Source: JAVJUV01 sp047314965
GTDB lineage: Bacteria > Pseudomonadota > Alphaproteobacteria > Rhodobacterales > Rhodobacteraceae
Assembly: GCF_047314965.1 (NCBI RefSeq)
Contig: NZ_JBLBVK010000037.1
Location: forward strand, 1-52,807
Length of the DNA: 52,807 bases
Reading direction: 5' to 3'
Part shown: piece by piece, positions 33,693 through 41,403 of the stretch
How the letters are laid out: each line of letters starts with the position of its first letter
How positions within the stretch are numbered: position 1 is the first letter of the stretch
The notes under the pieces: generated by a model
Database searches by the model: none
What the model was told of the DNA's origin: nothing
Seen by the model: the letters and a program-made list of their open reading frames with translations, nothing else
Position numbers and translations under genes: made by a program

Positions 33693-34615
33693 TCGAGGAG
33701 GAATCGTCAGCCTGGATACGTGGGGACGTCGCGGCCTGGAAAGCATGCTGGGTCCAGGATAACCATGCGCAACACATCAATGCACGCCCATCGGTCGGCG
33801 CGAGGATGCTTCGCGGCTTTGACGCCATCGCAACCTACATGGTCCCATTTATCGAAGATCGTGCCCAAGAAGTTGGTGTCGCCCCGACAGTCCAGCGCGA
33901 GGATTGGCGTATCACCATCGGAAAAGACATGGCTTGGGCCACCTTCGACCAGCTTGTCCCGATGGATGCAGGCCCAAACGCCGCGCCGGGCCGCCACAAT
34001 CATTTGAGGATTCTTGAAAAACACGACGGCAAATGGAAGATCGCTGCGATATTCCACATTCCCAATCGCATCGGATACTACACGACGCCCTGGGTCCGCG
34101 TGGATCAGAGCGGAGTCATTCTGGAGGTGGGCGCGCAAGCCGACGAAGCGCTACGTAGCCACGCATCGCTACAGCGGGTCGGATCGAGATTATGCGCCCG
34201 GAATTCTGCGGATTCGGAGAAACTCCGGGATGCTCTGGCCGAGGCGGATGATCTGATACGAAATAGGACTGGGAGACCACCGGTAGCACTGATGCTACAA
34301 GGCGAAGACCTGACATCGCTTTCGATTTGCTGGATTACCGTCGCAGACATGATGACAGTTGTTCTTCTCGGCGACGACCGGTTGCTGACCTCCACGATAC
34401 GTCGTGCTGGCGAGGTCTATGGGCTCAGCCCGAAACAGCTTCAGGTAGCGGAAGCGATAGCACGAGGGATGGACTTGAGCAGCGCCGCGGAGTTCCTTGG
34501 CGTCCGGCCGAATACGGTCCGAACACACGTACGTCGCATGTTTGAGCGCTTGAACGTGACCAGTCAGCCTGCGCTGATCCGAACCCTCCTCAGCACCCGT
34601 CCTCCTCATCCGTAG
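33614..34615 (+). CDS. NTF2-like sensor / LuxR-type HTH regulator fusion
   Basis: A 333-aa cytoplasmic regulator. Residues 21-150 form a SnoaL/DUF4440-type NTF2 domain (VIEEESSAWIRGDVAAWKAC, then GRHNHLRILEKHDGKWKIAA). Residues 160-265 recall the PAS-like input region seen before many LuxR HTHs (VDQSGVILEVGAQADEALRS). Residues 270-327 are the GerE/LuxR HTH (LSPKQLQVAEAIARGMDLSS, then EFLGVRPNTVRTHVRRMFER). The NTF2 pocket probably binds a small ligand. ATG 33614 overlaps the DUF1194 gene by 79 bases; a later start would have to be non-ATG (GTG 33689), so the exact start is uncertain. The overlap suggests co-expression with DUF1194. Confidence 0.82.
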   Translation: MERKHERLPWKEARNHDDDRNAIISVIEEESSAWIRGDVAAWKACWVQDNHAQHINARPSVGARMLRGFDAIATYMVPFIEDRAQEVGVAPTVQREDWRITIGKDMAWATFDQLVPMDAGPNAAPGRHNHLRILEKHDGKWKIAAIFHIPNRIGYYTTPWVRVDQSGVILEVGAQADEALRSHASLQRVGSRLCARNSADSEKLRDALAEADDLIRNRTGRPPVALMLQGEDLTSLSICWITVADMMTVVLLGDDRLLTSTIRRAGEVYGLSPKQLQVAEAIARGMDLSSAAEFLGVRPNTVRTHVRRMFERLNVTSQPALIRTLLSTRPPHP

Positions 34616-34681
34616 GACATAACCCAAACAAATGTCTGGTCAGTCCGTTTCGCCCTCAAGTTCCAGTTCTATAGAACCTAT

Positions 34682-36403
34682 TCATTCGCCAAATGATTTT
34701 AGGGCCTGCAGAAAAGTAAAATCGCATCCTTCGTCTGCCTGGGTGACTTCAGACGCATATAACCGGTCGTATCCGCGACGCTCATTCGGCGGCACGACAG
34801 GGGAAACCCAGTCCTTTTTCCTTCTCTCGAGCTCGGACGCGTCGACCAGCAATTCGATACTCTTCTCCTTCACCGAAAGGCGGATTCGATCCCCTGTCCG
34901 CACCAGCGCCAGCGGACCGCCCACGGCAGCCTCTGGCGCGACATGCAGGACGATCGTTCCGAAGGCAGTGCCGGACATGCGGGCGTCCGAGATCCGCACC
35001 ATGTCCTTGACGCCAGTTGAACTGAGCTTTTTTGGAATGGGGAGATAGCCGGCCTCCGGCATGCCAGACGCGCTTCGCGGTCCTGCGTTCTGTAGGATCA
35101 TAAAATCGTCACCCTTGATATCGAGGTCCGGGTCGTCAATTCGAGTTGCCAAGTCCTCCAAAGAGGAGAATACGACAGCACGACCTTCCTTCTCGAAGAG
35201 CTGTGGATCAGCTGCGGCGCGTTTCAGAATCGCTCCACGCGGCGCTAGATTTCCGAAGAGAGCGACCAGCCCCCCTTCATTGTCGAGAGGTGCGTCCGCG
35301 CTAGCAATGACTCGTCTGTCGATAAATCCAGGATCCTTCTCCAGACGGTCGCCAAGTGTCTCGCCTGAGACACCAATGGTATCTAGGTGTAGGAGAGGCC
35401 TCAGTTCGCGCAAAACCGCGCCGACACCGCCGGCGAAGTAGAAGTCCTCCATGTAATGCGCGCCGACGGGCTTCAGATTGACGAGCACAGGCGTCGTGTC
35501 GGAGAGTTCGTTCAACCGTTCAAGGGACACGTTTACACCGGCCCTTCCGGCTATCGCCATCAAGTGAATGATGGCATTGGTCGAACCGCTGAGAGCGAGC
35601 AACACCCTCAGGGCGTTCTCTATCGACTTTTCGGTGATTACCTCGCTCGGTCGAATTGGCGCGTCGATCATTCGGGCCGCGGCAAGCCCCGAAGCTTCGG
35701 CCGCGCGAAGCCGGTCGGCATGAACGGCGGGAATCGCCGCCGTTCCTGGAAGCGCCATTCCGAGGGTCTCGGCAATGCAGGCCATCGTTGATGCCGTGCC
35801 CATCACCGCACAGGTTCCAGCAGTGGTGGCGAGCCGGCCTTCGATTTCATTGATCTTGTCGGTCGATATTTCGCCGGCTCGGTACTTGCCCCAAAACCTG
35901 CGACAGTCCGTGCAGGCGCCCAGGCGTTCCTCACCGTAGCGTGAAGTCATCATCGGGCCGGCCACAAGTTGAACTGCAGGTAAATCCGCCGAAGTAGCCC
36001 CCATCAATTGCGCCGGAACAGTCTTGTCGCAGCCACCGATGAGGACAACGGCGTCCATCGGCTGCGCGCGAATCATTTCTTCAGTGTCCATGGACATTAG
36101 GTTGCGAAACTTCAGGCTGGTGGGGTTCAGGAATACCTCGCCAAGCGAAATCGTCGGAAACTCGATGGGCAAGCCGCCCCCGAGAAGGACGCCCCGCTTC
36201 ACAGCATCAACGAGTTCTGGGAAATGCCGGTGACAATTGTTGAAACCCGAGAAGCTGTTGGCGATCCCCACGATCGGCTTCCTCAGGACTTCTCGAGAAT
36301 AGCCCATTGAGGCCGCGAATGAATTTCGGAGATAGACCGAGAAATCGCGGTCCCCGTAATTGGTCAGTCCTTTGGCCAGACCCTGTATTTTTTCATCTGT
36401 CAT
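34682..36403 (-). CDS. IlvD/Edd-family dehydratase, sugar-acid type
   Basis: A 573-aa Fe-S dehydratase from ATG 36403. Cluster cysteines sit in FNNCHRH, LIGGCDKTVPAQL and TTAGTCAVMGTASTMACI. SGSTNAIIHLMAIAGRAGV and the ISDARMSGTAFGT metal/lysine region complete the fold. Length and the early MSMDTEEMIRAQPMDAVVLI segment resemble aldonate dehydratases (L-arabonate, D-xylonate, D-galactonate types), which make 2-keto-3-deoxy acids, more than true dihydroxy-acid dehydratase of branched-chain synthesis. Context supports this: an SDR and a TRAP carboxylate transporter lie next to it. A CTDCRRFWGKYRAGEI segment is also typical of the sugar-acid subgroup. Substrate is inferred from context. Confidence 0.9.
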   Translation of the reverse strand: MTDEKIQGLAKGLTNYGDRDFSVYLRNSFAASMGYSREVLRKPIVGIANSFSGFNNCHRHFPELVDAVKRGVLLGGGLPIEFPTISLGEVFLNPTSLKFRNLMSMDTEEMIRAQPMDAVVLIGGCDKTVPAQLMGATSADLPAVQLVAGPMMTSRYGEERLGACTDCRRFWGKYRAGEISTDKINEIEGRLATTAGTCAVMGTASTMACIAETLGMALPGTAAIPAVHADRLRAAEASGLAAARMIDAPIRPSEVITEKSIENALRVLLALSGSTNAIIHLMAIAGRAGVNVSLERLNELSDTTPVLVNLKPVGAHYMEDFYFAGGVGAVLRELRPLLHLDTIGVSGETLGDRLEKDPGFIDRRVIASADAPLDNEGGLVALFGNLAPRGAILKRAAADPQLFEKEGRAVVFSSLEDLATRIDDPDLDIKGDDFMILQNAGPRSASGMPEAGYLPIPKKLSSTGVKDMVRISDARMSGTAFGTIVLHVAPEAAVGGPLALVRTGDRIRLSVKEKSIELLVDASELERRKKDWVSPVVPPNERRGYDRLYASEVTQADEGCDFTFLQALKSFGE

Positions 36404-36855
36404 GATGGCTGGCCTATTCTGACGGTTCCGGTTTGATTGTTAGTGGATCGGCGGCTTGGTTTCCATTGGTATGATAGTTTCAGGTGCAGGCCGGCGTAGA
36501 AATGCGGGCCTTCGTGCCCAACCTCGACGGGCACCTCGCAGCCAGCGCTCCTGCGCTTGTGCAGGTTGGACTGACCATTTGTATAAAACTTGCCGCGGCC
36601 GGCGCTTCGTTCCTGTGCCACCCGCTTCGCAACCATTTCAAGCAGAGTCGCCACGTCGCCAGCCCGCTGGAGCACTACAATGCCGGGCTGATTCCGATAA
36701 TACCGCTCCCTCCAGTAAGAAGCCGCGCGAGCTGCCTCGATACTCGCGCTTGCACCAGTAACCACGAAGCGCTGATTGCTGACATTGGCGATCTTTGAGA
36801 CGGCCCAAACCGGACATTCAGGGTCGTCGGGCCGGCTGCAACGCAGATTCTGCAA
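36400..36855 (-). CDS. Unrecognised frame between dehydratase and SDR (doubtful)
   Basis: A 151-codon frame that ends in an ATGA overlap with the dehydratase start, the position expected for an operon gene. The protein (QRFVVTGASASIEAARAASY in the middle, GHEGPHFYAGLHLKLSYQW near the end) matches no family I know, is basic and has an irregular composition. Competing frames of about 100 codons run on the other strand. It could be a real lineage-specific gene or a decayed one. The 557-base space between the two enzyme genes contains nothing else I recognise. Confidence 0.25.
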   Translation of the reverse strand: MQNLRCSRPDDPECPVWAVSKIANVSNQRFVVTGASASIEAARAASYWRERYYRNQPGIVVLQRAGDVATLLEMVAKRVAQERSAGRGKFYTNGQSNLHKRRSAGCEVPVEVGHEGPHFYAGLHLKLSYQWKPSRRSTNNQTGTVRIGQPS

Positions 36856-36960
36856 TGCAAACGTTGCTTGCTCCTGCTGCCCTGATCTGACGTGGAAGTC
36901 TTCCCAACGGATTTCTCAGACACCGCTAGCGGCAGGCGTCTCGAACCCGCCGCAGGTTCT

Positions 36961-37740
36961 TCAGGGCATCAGCTGTCCGCCATTCACTTCGATGACCTGA
37001 CCGATCACGTATCCCGACAATGCCTCGGACGCGAGGAACAGGTAGGCGCCGACGCAATCCTCGGCGACGCCGGCGCGGCCTTGCGGGATCGTCGCGACCA
37101 TCGCCTTCATCTGCTCATTGGTCGAATAGCGCTCGTGGAAGGGCGTCGCGATAACGCCGGGGGCCACAGCGTTCACGCGGATGCGGTGACCGATCCACTC
37201 CTTCGCCATCCCTCGCGTGACATTCGAGACGAACGCCTTCGATGAGCCGTAAAGCCCGGCGCCATTGCCTGCGCCGTTTCGCGCGGCGATCGATGTCGTG
37301 TTGATGATGAAGCCGCCCTGTTTTTTAAGGTGCGGAAATGCCGCCTTTGACGCCACGACGATGGAGCGGGCGTTTAGGTCCATCACGCGGTCATAATCCT
37401 CGTCGGTCGCTTCGGCATAAGGCACGCGCTTGATCATGCCGCCGGCGTTGTTGATGAGCCCGTCTAGACCGCCCAACGTCTGAGCCGCTTCCTCGACCGC
37501 GGCGGCCAGGGCGGAGCTGTTGGACGCGTCGGCGCGGATCAGAATCGCCGCACCGCCCGCGTCCTCGATGTCCTGCACCACCTTCTGGGCGGCGTCCTTG
37601 CTGCAATTGTAGTGTACCCCGACTTTTGCACCCTGCGCGGCGAAGGCTCGGGCGAGCGCCGCGCCGATTCCAGTCGATGCGCCGGTGATCAAGACACGTT
37701 TTCCATTGAGGTCGGTCAGGTTGCCAAATGATTGAGTCAC
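36961..37740 (-). CDS. Short-chain dehydrogenase/reductase
   Basis: A 259-aa classical SDR that starts at GTG 37740 with AAGGGGAAG upstream. The cofactor loop TGASTGIG is near residue 20, NNAGG near 97, the catalytic Ser lies in INTTSIAARNGAG and YGSSK holds the Tyr-x-x-x-Lys pair. VNAVAPGVIATPFHERYS and EVNGGQLMP complete the fold. It should oxidise or reduce a hydroxy/keto group with NAD(P). Its position beside an aldonate-type dehydratase and opposite a TRAP transporter suggests a sugar or sugar-acid substrate in the same pathway. The subgroup (gluconate 5-dehydrogenase, 3-ketoacyl reductase-like) cannot be settled by eye. Confidence 0.9.
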   Translation of the reverse strand: MTQSFGNLTDLNGKRVLITGASTGIGAALARAFAAQGAKVGVHYNCSKDAAQKVVQDIEDAGGAAILIRADASNSSALAAAVEEAAQTLGGLDGLINNAGGMIKRVPYAEATDEDYDRVMDLNARSIVVASKAAFPHLKKQGGFIINTTSIAARNGAGNGAGLYGSSKAFVSNVTRGMAKEWIGHRIRVNAVAPGVIATPFHERYSTNEQMKAMVATIPQGRAGVAEDCVGAYLFLASEALSGYVIGQVIEVNGGQLMP

Positions 37741-37879
37741 GCTCTTCTTCCCCTTGATCCGCCGGGATCGGCCGATTTTTCAAGCGTTCTTTTACTCAGG
37801 AGTTGCGTGACATTTCAACTTGGCTTCATATTCAACAAGTAACCGGACGAGAACAAACGCCGGTTCATGGGAGGATGAT

Positions 37880-38854
37880 ATGAAGAAATTTGCTGCCGCG
37901 GTATGTGCCGCGCTCATCTCTGGTGTGTCCTGCGCATCGGCCACCGAGCTCGTCGGTGCCGTTCAATTCGACGAAAACCACGCCTTCACGAAAGCTCTGC
38001 GCGAGTTCGAACGTGTCGCAGGAGAATGCTCGGGTGGGTCGCTGACATTCGACCTGCACCTGAATTCGGAGCTTGGCCTGGAGAAGGACTATTTCGAAAA
38101 CATGAGCCAGGGCATCGCGGTGGATTATGCCATTGTAAGCCCGTCCCACATGTCGACCTTCAGCCAAAAGGCGCCGCTGATGGACATGCCGTTCCTGTTT
38201 CGCGATCTGGATCATTGGAACGCGGTGATGGAGCAGGACGCCCTTGCTCCCTTGGCCGAGGACGTGCTTCAACAAGCCAACGTGCGGCTGATCGGATATG
38301 CCGGCGGCGGGACGCGGAACCTAATCGTCAACAAGCCCATTACCAACATGGCCGAGCTGGAAGGCCTGCCGATGCGTGTCATGGGCGCGCCGATCCAGAC
38401 GCGCATCTTCGAGGCGATCAAGGCCGCCCCATCGGTCATCGCTTATGACGAGGTCTACAACGCGATCCAGACCGGCGTGATCGACGCTGCCGAGAACGAG
38501 GCTGCTGGTATCGAGCAGATGAAGTTCTATGAGGTCGGGCCGGAAATCTCGCTGACAAAGCATGCGATCACCGTGCGACCCATCGCCTTCTCGAACGCGA
38601 CCTTCGAGCGTCTCACGCCCGAAGAGCAGGCCTGTGTTCTTGAAGCGGGAAAAGCCGGTGGCAAGCTGGGCCGCGACATCGAAAGCGGTCAGGACACCGA
38701 GAAGCTGATGCGGATGGAATCCGAGGGGCTTCTGAAGACTCACGAGTTCACCGAGCGTGACAAGCTTCTGGAGCTCGCCGGGCCGGTGAAGGCCGCTTAT
38801 GCCGAGGAACTGGGCGCGACGGACGTGCTTCAGTCGATCGAAGCGGTCAAGTAA
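37880..38854 (+). CDS. TRAP transporter substrate-binding protein (DctP type)
   Basis: A 324-aa periplasmic protein. ATG 37880 has GGGAGG 6 bases upstream and opens a signal peptide (residues 1-22, cleavage after ASA). DctP hallmarks follow: DYAIVSPSHMSTFSQKAPLM and MDMPFLFRDLDHWNAV, then LIGYAGGGTRNLIVNKPITN with the conserved arginine that pins the substrate carboxylate, LEGLPMRVMGAPIQTRIFEA and EVYNAIQTGVIDAAENEAAG. It binds an organic acid and hands it to the DctQM membrane proteins encoded downstream. Given the divergent SDR and dehydratase, a sugar acid is likely. A terminator-type hairpin follows the gene. Confidence 0.92.
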   Translation: MKKFAAAVCAALISGVSCASATELVGAVQFDENHAFTKALREFERVAGECSGGSLTFDLHLNSELGLEKDYFENMSQGIAVDYAIVSPSHMSTFSQKAPLMDMPFLFRDLDHWNAVMEQDALAPLAEDVLQQANVRLIGYAGGGTRNLIVNKPITNMAELEGLPMRVMGAPIQTRIFEAIKAAPSVIAYDEVYNAIQTGVIDAAENEAAGIEQMKFYEVGPEISLTKHAITVRPIAFSNATFERLTPEEQACVLEAGKAGGKLGRDIESGQDTEKLMRMESEGLLKTHEFTERDKLLELAGPVKAAYAEELGATDVLQSIEAVK

Positions 38855-38860
38855 ATCAAG

Positions 38861-38895
38861 ACGGGGCTTCCGCGCGCCAGGTGCCGAAGCCCCGT
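38861..38895 (+). terminator. Hairpin with T-run after the DctP gene
   Basis: ACGGGGCTTC (38861-38870) pairs with GAAGCCCCGT (38886-38895) across a 15-base loop, and the stem runs into TTTT. It probably ends part of the transcripts so that the binding protein is made in excess of DctQ and DctM. Confidence 0.75.
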
Positions 38896-38922
38896 TTTCC
38901 GCAACTTACTGCGAGAGACGCC

Positions 38923-39417
38923 ATGCGCGGCCTTCTAGAAGGTTATTATCGCCTTCTGAAAATACTTCTGACTGTGTTGATGGGTGCCTTGATCGTGCCT
39001 GTCACGATGCAGATCCTGAGCCGATATACCGGCCTGATCCCGCGGTACATCTGGACGGAGGAGATCGCGCGGTTCTGTTTCGTCTGGATCATCCTGATCG
39101 GCGCGATGATCGCCGTCCGAGACGGGACGCATTTCGATGTGGACGTTCTTCCGCACAGTGCCGATCGGCACGTCGAGTTCGGCTTCAAGTTTTTCGTGAA
39201 TCTCGCCGTCCTTATCATGGCGCTGTCGTTCATGTGGTGGGGGTGGGATTTCTACATCCTGGGTTCACGCCAGAGGTCCGAGATATTCGGGCTTCCGATG
39301 TGGATGATCTACGTCGCTTGGCCATTGGCGGGGGCGACCTGGACGCTTTTCATCATCGAACGCATCTACGACGACATCCGAGAATTGAGAAAGGGAGACG
39401 CCGATGGGACCGGTTGA
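38923..39417 (+). CDS. TRAP transporter small permease (DctQ type)
   Basis: A 164-aa inner-membrane protein with four hydrophobic helices (LLKILLTVLMGALIVPVTMQ, FCFVWIILIGAMIAV, FVNLAVLIMALSFMWWGW, MIYVAWPLAGATWTLFII). I choose ATG 38923, 6 bases after GAGAG; an in-frame GTG at 38881 lies in the terminator hairpin and is unlikely. WTEEIARFCFVWIILIGA and VRDGTHFDVDVL are the conserved DctQ core. It joins the DctM subunit, whose gene overlaps it by 14 bases, to form a sodium-driven symporter fed by the DctP protein. Confidence 0.9.
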   Translation: MRGLLEGYYRLLKILLTVLMGALIVPVTMQILSRYTGLIPRYIWTEEIARFCFVWIILIGAMIAVRDGTHFDVDVLPHSADRHVEFGFKFFVNLAVLIMALSFMWWGWDFYILGSRQRSEIFGLPMWMIYVAWPLAGATWTLFIIERIYDDIRELRKGDADGTG

Positions 39418-40708
39418 AGTCGCGGCGATCCTCTTCGGCACGTTTGGCATCTTGGTTTTCCTACGGGTTCCGGTCGCCTTTGCCTTGGGTCTTGCGGTCG
39501 TGCCTGTCTTCTTCATTGATGATAGGTTAACGCCGGTCCTGCTGATGCGCGAAATGTTTAAGAGTTACAACGCGTTCGTGCTTCTGGCAGTACCGTTCTT
39601 CCTGCTCGCCGCGAACCTGATGAATTCCGCCGGGATCACCGACCGCCTGATCCGCCTAGCCCGTTCCCTGGTCGGTCACCTTCCCGGCGGGTTGGGGCAC
39701 GTCAATGTCGTCGTGTCGATGCTGTTCGCGGGTATCTCGGGGTCATCCACTGCAGATGCCGCGGGCATCGGGTCTCTTCTGATCCCTCAGATGAAAAAGG
39801 AAGGATACGATTCCTCCTTCGCTGTCGCCATCACGGCCTGTTCGAGCGTCATGGGCGTCATCATCCCGCCCTCAATCCTTATGGTGGTCTGGGGTGGATT
39901 GATGTCGGTCTCCATTGGCGGCCTGTTCCTGGCAGGCGTGGTACCCGGCATCCTGATCGCCGGGTCACAGATGATCACCGTCTATATCTACGCCAAGCGG
40001 CGTGGCTATCCGCTGCACGCCCGCTCGACCTTGATGGCTCTGTTGATCGCGGCAGCCGGGGCCTCGTTGGCCCTGATGACGCCTATCATTATAGTGGGTG
40101 GTATCGTCGGCGGGTTCTTCACCCCGACCGAGGCATCGGTCGTCGCAGTCATCTATTCGCTGTTCTTGGGCGTCTTCGTCTACCGTTCGATTACGCCGGC
40201 GCAACTGCCGCAAGTGCTGTACGACAGCGCGCGCTTCGCGGCGATCACGCTGTTCTGCATCGGCACCGCCTCGGCCTTTGGCTGGTGCCTGGCCTATTTC
40301 AAGATTCCCGCCGCCCTGGTGGATCAGATCGACCAGATGGGCCTCGGCATCATCGGAACCGGCATCATGGCGGCGCTGGCTTTCCTGCTGATCGGAATGT
40401 TTATCGATGCCATTCCGGCAATCATCATCCTGGGCACAGTTCTTTTCCCCGTCACACAGCACGTGGGTATGCACCCCATCCACTTCGCGATCATCGGCGT
40501 GATCAGCTTGGCTTTCGGTCTGGTGACCCCACCTTATGGGCTGTGTCTGCTGATTGCCTCGGCGATCGGGGGGATACGGCTGATAGATGCATTGCGTGAC
40601 GTGGCCGTGATATTGCTGCCGATGCTTGTGGTCCTTCTGATCATAATCGTCTTTCCAGACCTGATCCTGGCGCTGCCGCGTTGGCTTATGCCGAATTTCG
40701 TGCGCTAA
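39404..40708 (+). CDS. TRAP transporter large permease (DctM type)
   Basis: A 434-aa inner-membrane protein from ATG 39404 with AAGGGAG upstream, overlapping DctQ by 14 bases. About twelve hydrophobic segments are visible. Family marks are NVVVSMLFAGISGSSTADAA, then GSLLIPQMKKEGYDSSFAVA and SSVMGVIIPPSILMVVWGG; the second half repeats the pattern with GGFFTPTEASVVAVIYSL and GLVTPPYGLCLLIASAIGG. It is the transport subunit of the sodium-coupled DctPQM system for a carboxylate. No strong terminator directly follows; a hairpin lies 300 bases downstream. Confidence 0.94.
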   Translation: MGPVEVAAILFGTFGILVFLRVPVAFALGLAVVPVFFIDDRLTPVLLMREMFKSYNAFVLLAVPFFLLAANLMNSAGITDRLIRLARSLVGHLPGGLGHVNVVVSMLFAGISGSSTADAAGIGSLLIPQMKKEGYDSSFAVAITACSSVMGVIIPPSILMVVWGGLMSVSIGGLFLAGVVPGILIAGSQMITVYIYAKRRGYPLHARSTLMALLIAAAGASLALMTPIIIVGGIVGGFFTPTEASVVAVIYSLFLGVFVYRSITPAQLPQVLYDSARFAAITLFCIGTASAFGWCLAYFKIPAALVDQIDQMGLGIIGTGIMAALAFLLIGMFIDAIPAIIILGTVLFPVTQHVGMHPIHFAIIGVISLAFGLVTPPYGLCLLIASAIGGIRLIDALRDVAVILLPMLVVLLIIIVFPDLILALPRWLMPNFVR

Positions 40709-41014
40709 CGACCGCTCGAGTAGCATTTTTTTGATGGGCGTGGCGAACCGATTTCGGGACGCACTCCCTCAATGCGGATATGACATCTGTGCGTTCTTTG
40801 GCACGCATTCTAACCACAAAAGAATAGGGATTTTGCTCCAGTCGGTCGACGGCACTCATGTCTCTCCCGATCCGAAAGGTTTCGGAACAGCCCAGGGATT
40901 GAGCAGTGAAATTCTGGGTTTCTGTCCGTCATAAACGTCCGCTTTTGCAGTCGCGACGGTTTCTGCTTGCGCCAGCGGTGAATGACGGGAATCCGCCCTT
41001 TTTCACTACGGCAG

Positions 41015-41039
41015 GGAAGCGACCAAAGAGGTCGCTTCC
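41015..41039. repeat. Strong hairpin GGAAGCGACC / GGTCGCTTCC
   Basis: A perfect 10-bp stem around AAAGA with no T-tract on either strand. It lies alone in the gap between dctM and the regulator gene; terminator or RNA element are both possible. Confidence 0.55.
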
Positions 41040-41051
41040 GGGCTCTAGGCG

Positions 41052-41078
41052 GTCATCCGAGGCTTCTTGTCAGATGTC
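41052..41078. repeat. 27-nt imperfect palindrome, copy 4
   Basis: Arms GTCATCCGA and TCAGATGTC around GGCTTCTTG. Nearly the same left half as copy 2 and the same right end as copy 1. Located 326 bases before the regulator gene. Confidence 0.6.
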
Positions 41079-41403
41079 CACTTTGGCGTGGTTAGTCGAC
41101 ACCAGCGTGGCCATTGGCAAGGTCAGGTGTGCGGACCAAGCGGCCATTTCGGCCCGAATGATCGATGGCAGCTTTCGGCTTGCAGTAGGTGCGGCCAAGA
41201 GCCCCGCGTAGGAGAAGATGCGTTCGCTGTTCCGTGTGCCAACGCTCGTTTTTGCGGACGGACACTGCAGTTGGCACCGGTGGCCATTTTTCTTGAAAAA
41301 AACATAAGACTTTCGAATTCTGTTAGTATTTTCTGGTGCTGTCATTTCTCTGCTGCCACAATAAAGCTCCGGGTCATTGAAAGCCAAATCAGGGTAGAAT
41401 TCG

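Larger units (their letters stand above)
40709..41403. other. Intergenic gap before the wHTH regulator
   Basis: 695 bases with no gene I can support. They hold the hairpin at 41015-41039 and the 27-nt palindrome copy 4. Around 40920-40975 GTCCGTCATAAACGTCCGC suggests a decayed repeat. Confidence 0.55.

Noticed and set aside
38881..38922. GTG 38881 as start of the DctQ gene
   Set aside because: It falls in the loop of the terminator hairpin; ATG 38923 has a ribosome site and begins just before the first helix.
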